Source: an uncultured Pseudomonadota bacterium (lineage in GTDB: Bacteria > Myxococcota_A > UBA9042 > CAIXZC01). Taken from it: a stretch of 6,938 bases of DNA. The stretch is from contig CALGBT010000268.1 in NCBI GenBank assembly GCA_937884235.1, positions 1-6,938 of the forward strand, read 5' to 3'. Positions 4,877 through 6,938 of this stretch are shown one piece after another. The notes below the pieces were generated by a model. That model was not told where the DNA came from, searched no databases, and saw only the letters and a list, made by a program, of their open reading frames with translations. The stretch's first letter is position 1. Each line of letters begins with the position of its first letter. Both the position numbers and the translations under genes were made by a program.

Positions 4877-6938
4877 ATGCGGCAATTGATTCTGCTCGTG
4901 ATAGGACTCCTCTTCCTCGTCTCAGCGGGTTGTTCTGGCGAGGGTCGGGCGCAACTGGTGGAGGAGGATTCTTCCGCCGTAGCGGACGCTCTGGGCGATG
5001 TCACGGGGACCACGGACACCTCCGCAGGGGAGACCAGCGAACCTGGGAAAGACGGTATCTGCGTCCCCGACTGCAACGGCCGGGAGTGCGGCGACGATGG
5101 TTGCGGCGGAAGCTGTGGCAAATGCCCCCAGGCGGCCCCTCTGTGCGGAGAGAACGGCTTCTGCGAGATCGAGTGCATCCCAGACTGCGAATCGGCCGAG
5201 AAGGAGTGCGGCGACGACGGCTGTGGCGGTGCCTGCGGTAGCTGCCCCCAAATAGCCCCCTACTGCGTCGACCACAAATGCGCCGTTGATTGCACTCCAG
5301 ACTGCACTGATGCCCTCTGCGGCGACGACGGCTGCGGCGGGAGCTGCGGCGAGTGCCCGGGGGCTAACGAGAAGTGTCAGGACGGTTCCTGCGTTTGCCA
5401 GCCGAACTGCGCCGGCAAAGCTTGCGGCTCTGACGGCTGCGGCGGCTCCTGTGGCGATTGCCCCGACGACACCCCCTTCTGCCAGGGAGGCAAATGCATC
5501 AATGAATGTGAGCCGGAATGCGGCGATGCCGAGTGTGGCGATGACGGTTGCGGGGGCAATTGCGGGGAGTGTGACGGGAACGACAGTTGCTTGGACGGCC
5601 AGTGCATCTGCCAGCCCGACTGCCCGCCGGGGAGTTGCGGTGGCGACGGCTGTGGCGGTAAATGCGACGGTTGTGCCTGCGACGAGCAGTGCCAGAACGA
5701 CACCTGCAAGTTCATCGGCTGCGCCGACCAGGAGTGTGGCAAGAATGGCTGCGGCGAAAGCTGCGGCACCTGCCCGGCCGGGTCTAAATGCCTTGCCGAG
5801 TTGTGCATCGACGCATGCGAAGCCTCCTGCCAGGGCAAGGAATGCGGCCCTGACGGCTGCGGCGGCTGGTGCGGCAGTTGCAATGATGGCCTTATCTGCA
5901 CCGACTTCGGTCAATGTGTCGGTCAATGCACGCCTGACTGCCAGGATGTGGAGTGCGGCCCCAATGGCTGCGGCGGCTCGTGTGGCATCTGCGCATTTAT
6001 GCCGGGGGCCTTGTGCCAGAACGGGAAGTGTACACTTGAGTGTGATCCAGGTTGCGATGGCAAGGTCTGCGGCAGTGATGGCTGTGACGGCTCTTGCGGC
6101 AATTGCAAAGACCCCATGCTGTGCACCGTCGCCGGCACCTGTGGCGGCTACTGCGCCCAGTGCACTTTCCACGCCGACTGCTATGACATCGACTTTGGCA
6201 ACGGCTCGCTGGGAAATTGGTCCATTAATGCCTCAAACCTCATCACCAAGTTGGGCGAGACGACGGCTCCCACGGGCGGGTACATGCTCAAACTCACCAC
6301 GGGCGAAGGGTTGACGGAGTTCTCCTCCGCGGCCAGCTTCCAGAACTGCCTGCCCGCCGGCTCCTACATGATGCTGGTCAAGTGGCGCCTCTACTCCGAA
6401 GAATTCAAAGAATGGTGTGGTTCCAACTTTCAGGATTCGTTCTCTGTGGAGGTAACCACCGGAGATATCAGTGAGATTGTTGCCGCCCACGACATTGACG
6501 ACCTTTGTGACCCTGCCGAGTGCGCCGGCTGTGGCGATACCTTCATTGGGCTGGAGAAGTCAGACGTCGATTTCGACCAAGGGGATGTCTGGAACACCCC
6601 CTGGCACGAGGACTGGCTGCCCATCACGCTACCTGATGCCCAGAGCCTCTTCACCTTGACGCTCACCCTGGAAGACGCGGGGGACGGCATCTACGACAGC
6701 GTGCTGCTGGTCGACCGAATTCGGTTCGTGCCGTGCAATCAGGCCTGTGAATTTGTCGAATGCGGAGTCAATCCTTGTGGCGAGGAGTGCGGCCAATGCG
6801 CTGCGGACGGAGTCTGCCAGGAGGGCACCTGCTGCTATCCCGATTGCGGGGGCAAAGAGTGTGGGAGCGACGGCTGTGGCGGCACTTGCGGCCAATGCGG
6901 CAACCTCACGGCCTGCTCCAACTCCGGGGCCTGCGAAT
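4877..6938 (+). CDS. Cysteine-module surface lipoprotein, 3' partial
   Basis: At least 687 residues; the frame is still open at the window edge. Residues 1-18 are a lipoprotein signal peptide (MRQLILLVIGLLFLV then SAG), with C19 as the likely lipidated cysteine. S20 follows rather than aspartate, which fits outer-membrane sorting. Residues 20-61 are an acidic, Ser/Thr-rich linker. Residues 62-422 are ten modules, each with eight cysteines, pattern C-x3-C-x4-C-x4-C-x3-C-x2-C-x5/7-C-x4/5-C and core CGxDGCGGxCGxC. Residues 426 to about 619 are a different, beta-rich domain, then two more modules occupy 620-686. ATG at 4877 follows GAGG (4867-4870) at six bases; an in-frame GTG at 4874 is an alternative. 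Such modules are known to me from deltaproteobacterial-type surface proteins, where their function is unclear. Probable role: a disulfide-rigid stalk carrying a binding domain outside the cell. The exact function is not known. Confidence 0.9.
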   Translation, partial: MRQLILLVIGLLFLVSAGCSGEGRAQLVEEDSSAVADALGDVTGTTDTSAGETSEPGKDGICVPDCNGRECGDDGCGGSCGKCPQAAPLCGENGFCEIECIPDCESAEKECGDDGCGGACGSCPQIAPYCVDHKCAVDCTPDCTDALCGDDGCGGSCGECPGANEKCQDGSCVCQPNCAGKACGSDGCGGSCGDCPDDTPFCQGGKCINECEPECGDAECGDDGCGGNCGECDGNDSCLDGQCICQPDCPPGSCGGDGCGGKCDGCACDEQCQNDTCKFIGCADQECGKNGCGESCGTCPAGSKCLAELCIDACEASCQGKECGPDGCGGWCGSCNDGLICTDFGQCVGQCTPDCQDVECGPNGCGGSCGICAFMPGALCQNGKCTLECDPGCDGKVCGSDGCDGSCGNCKDPMLCTVAGTCGGYCAQCTFHADCYDIDFGNGSLGNWSINASNLITKLGETTAPTGGYMLKLTTGEGLTEFSSAASFQNCLPAGSYMMLVKWRLYSEEFKEWCGSNFQDSFSVEVTTGDISEIVAAHDIDDLCDPAECAGCGDTFIGLEKSDVDFDQGDVWNTPWHEDWLPITLPDAQSLFTLTLTLEDAGDGIYDSVLLVDRIRFVPCNQACEFVECGVNPCGEECGQCAADGVCQEGTCCYPDCGGKECGSDGCGGTCGQCGNLTACSNSGACE
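5060..6142 (+). repeat. Ten tandem eight-cysteine modules (protein-level repeat)
   Basis: Codons 62-422 of the lipoprotein form ten modules of about 28-36 residues, starting at C62, C100, C139, C174, C211, C245, C277, C314, C351 and C389. The inner spacing C-x4-C-x3-C-x2-C is invariant; the outer loops vary. DNA copies have diverged (mixed TGC/TGT, differing linkers), so the array is old rather than freshly duplicated. Cysteine makes up roughly a fifth of the residues. In an oxidising compartment these would form four disulfides per module, giving a rigid rod; the pairing is inferred from the even count, not observed. Confidence 0.85.
6152..6733 (+). other. Beta-rich jellyroll-like domain inside the lipoprotein
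   Basis: Codons 426-619 break the module array. The segment opens with three cysteines (426, 429, 435), then DIDFGNGSLGNWSI, a phrase like the start of jellyroll or carbohydrate-binding domains. Alternating hydrophobic strands follow. It ends with EDAGDGIYDSVLLVDRIRF, which resembles the closing D-x-GD-x-x-YDS-x-LL-D motif of extracellular 'choice-of-anchor' type jellyroll domains; its acidic residues may bind calcium. DSFSVEV (520-526) fits the same fold. Eight cysteines (426, 429, 435, 491, 514, 544, 549, 552) could all pair. Ligand unknown; a sugar, protein or surface is possible. Confidence 0.5.
6734..6934 (+). repeat. Two further eight-cysteine modules after the jellyroll-like domain
   Basis: Codons 620-652 and 653-686 resume the module pattern. 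The first (C620 to C652) has a degenerate core, CGVNPCGEECGQC. The second (C653 to C686) has the standard core, CGSDGCGGTCGQC. The last cysteine of one and the first of the next are adjacent (C652-C653), the tightest junction in the protein. The array probably continues beyond the right edge. Confidence 0.8.

Noticed and set aside
5060..6142. CRISPR array or recent DNA tandem duplication
   Set aside because: The periodicity is at protein level. DNA copies differ throughout and there are no constant repeats with unique spacers.
4922..6172. A 416-codon minus-strand open frame opposite the cysteine modules
   Set aside because: Its translation is low-complexity Ala/Val/Thr-rich. Repeated GGC, TGC and GAC codons on the plus strand avoid stops in the antisense frame. 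The plus-strand frame has a ribosome-binding site, a lipoprotein signal and conserved modules.
5286..6314. A 342-codon plus-strand open frame overlapping the lipoprotein
   Set aside because: It is Ala-rich, out of frame with the module-encoding frame and explained by the same repeat codon composition.
4877..6938. Hevein or wheat-germ-agglutinin-type chitin-binding modules
   Set aside because: Those also have eight cysteines, but with an adjacent Cys-Cys pair inside each domain and different spacing. The modules here follow C-x3-C-x4-C-x4-C-x3-C-x2-C.
1236..6938. A peptide-modification system with the radical SAM enzyme acting on the cysteine-rich protein
   Set aside because: The two genes are about 2.2 kb apart with the kinase and promoter-like elements between. 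The cysteine protein is a large exported lipoprotein rather than a short precursor, and the enzyme has no peptide-recognition or SPASM-type domain that I can see.

Overview
The window is GC-rich, protein-dense bacterial DNA with four genes. Three are complete and one runs off the right end. The hybrid PAS histidine kinase of the HDFNN type and, above all, a lipoprotein with an acidic Ser/Thr linker and many eight-cysteine modules (core CGxDGCGGxCGxC) suggest a deltaproteobacterial-type organism (Myxococcota, Bradymonadota or relatives). This is inferred from protein style only; there is no rRNA or marker gene to prove it.

Layout. Bases 1-304 show no convincing gene but hold three GC-rich inverted repeats, one placed as a possible terminator. 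Bases 305-1144 (minus) encode a small gluzincin-like zinc metallopeptidase with HEIVH and a downstream NEG glutamate. A 91-bp divergent region separates it from 1236-2639 (plus), a B12-binding-type radical SAM enzyme with CxxxCxxC. After a short gap with a promoter-like element comes 2765-4720 (plus), a soluble PAS-PAS-HisKA-HATPase-REC hybrid kinase. A 156-bp gap with a weak hairpin and a promoter-like element leads to 4877-6938+ (plus). That gene encodes an exported lipoprotein with ten cysteine modules, a beta-rich domain of about 185 residues, and two more modules before the window ends.

How the genes relate. The three plus-strand genes are separated by 125 and 156 bp with promoter-like elements in the gaps, so they look like separate transcription units. 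Nothing ties them to one pathway. The kinase carries its own receiver and no DNA-binding partner is adjacent. The radical SAM enzyme has no recognisable partner. The metallopeptidase and the lipoprotein are both predicted to act outside the cytoplasm.

The most unusual element is the cysteine-module lipoprotein. Counted by hand, all twelve visible modules keep exactly eight cysteines, including one whose loop has collapsed. I found no evidence for a complete novel multi-gene system in this window.
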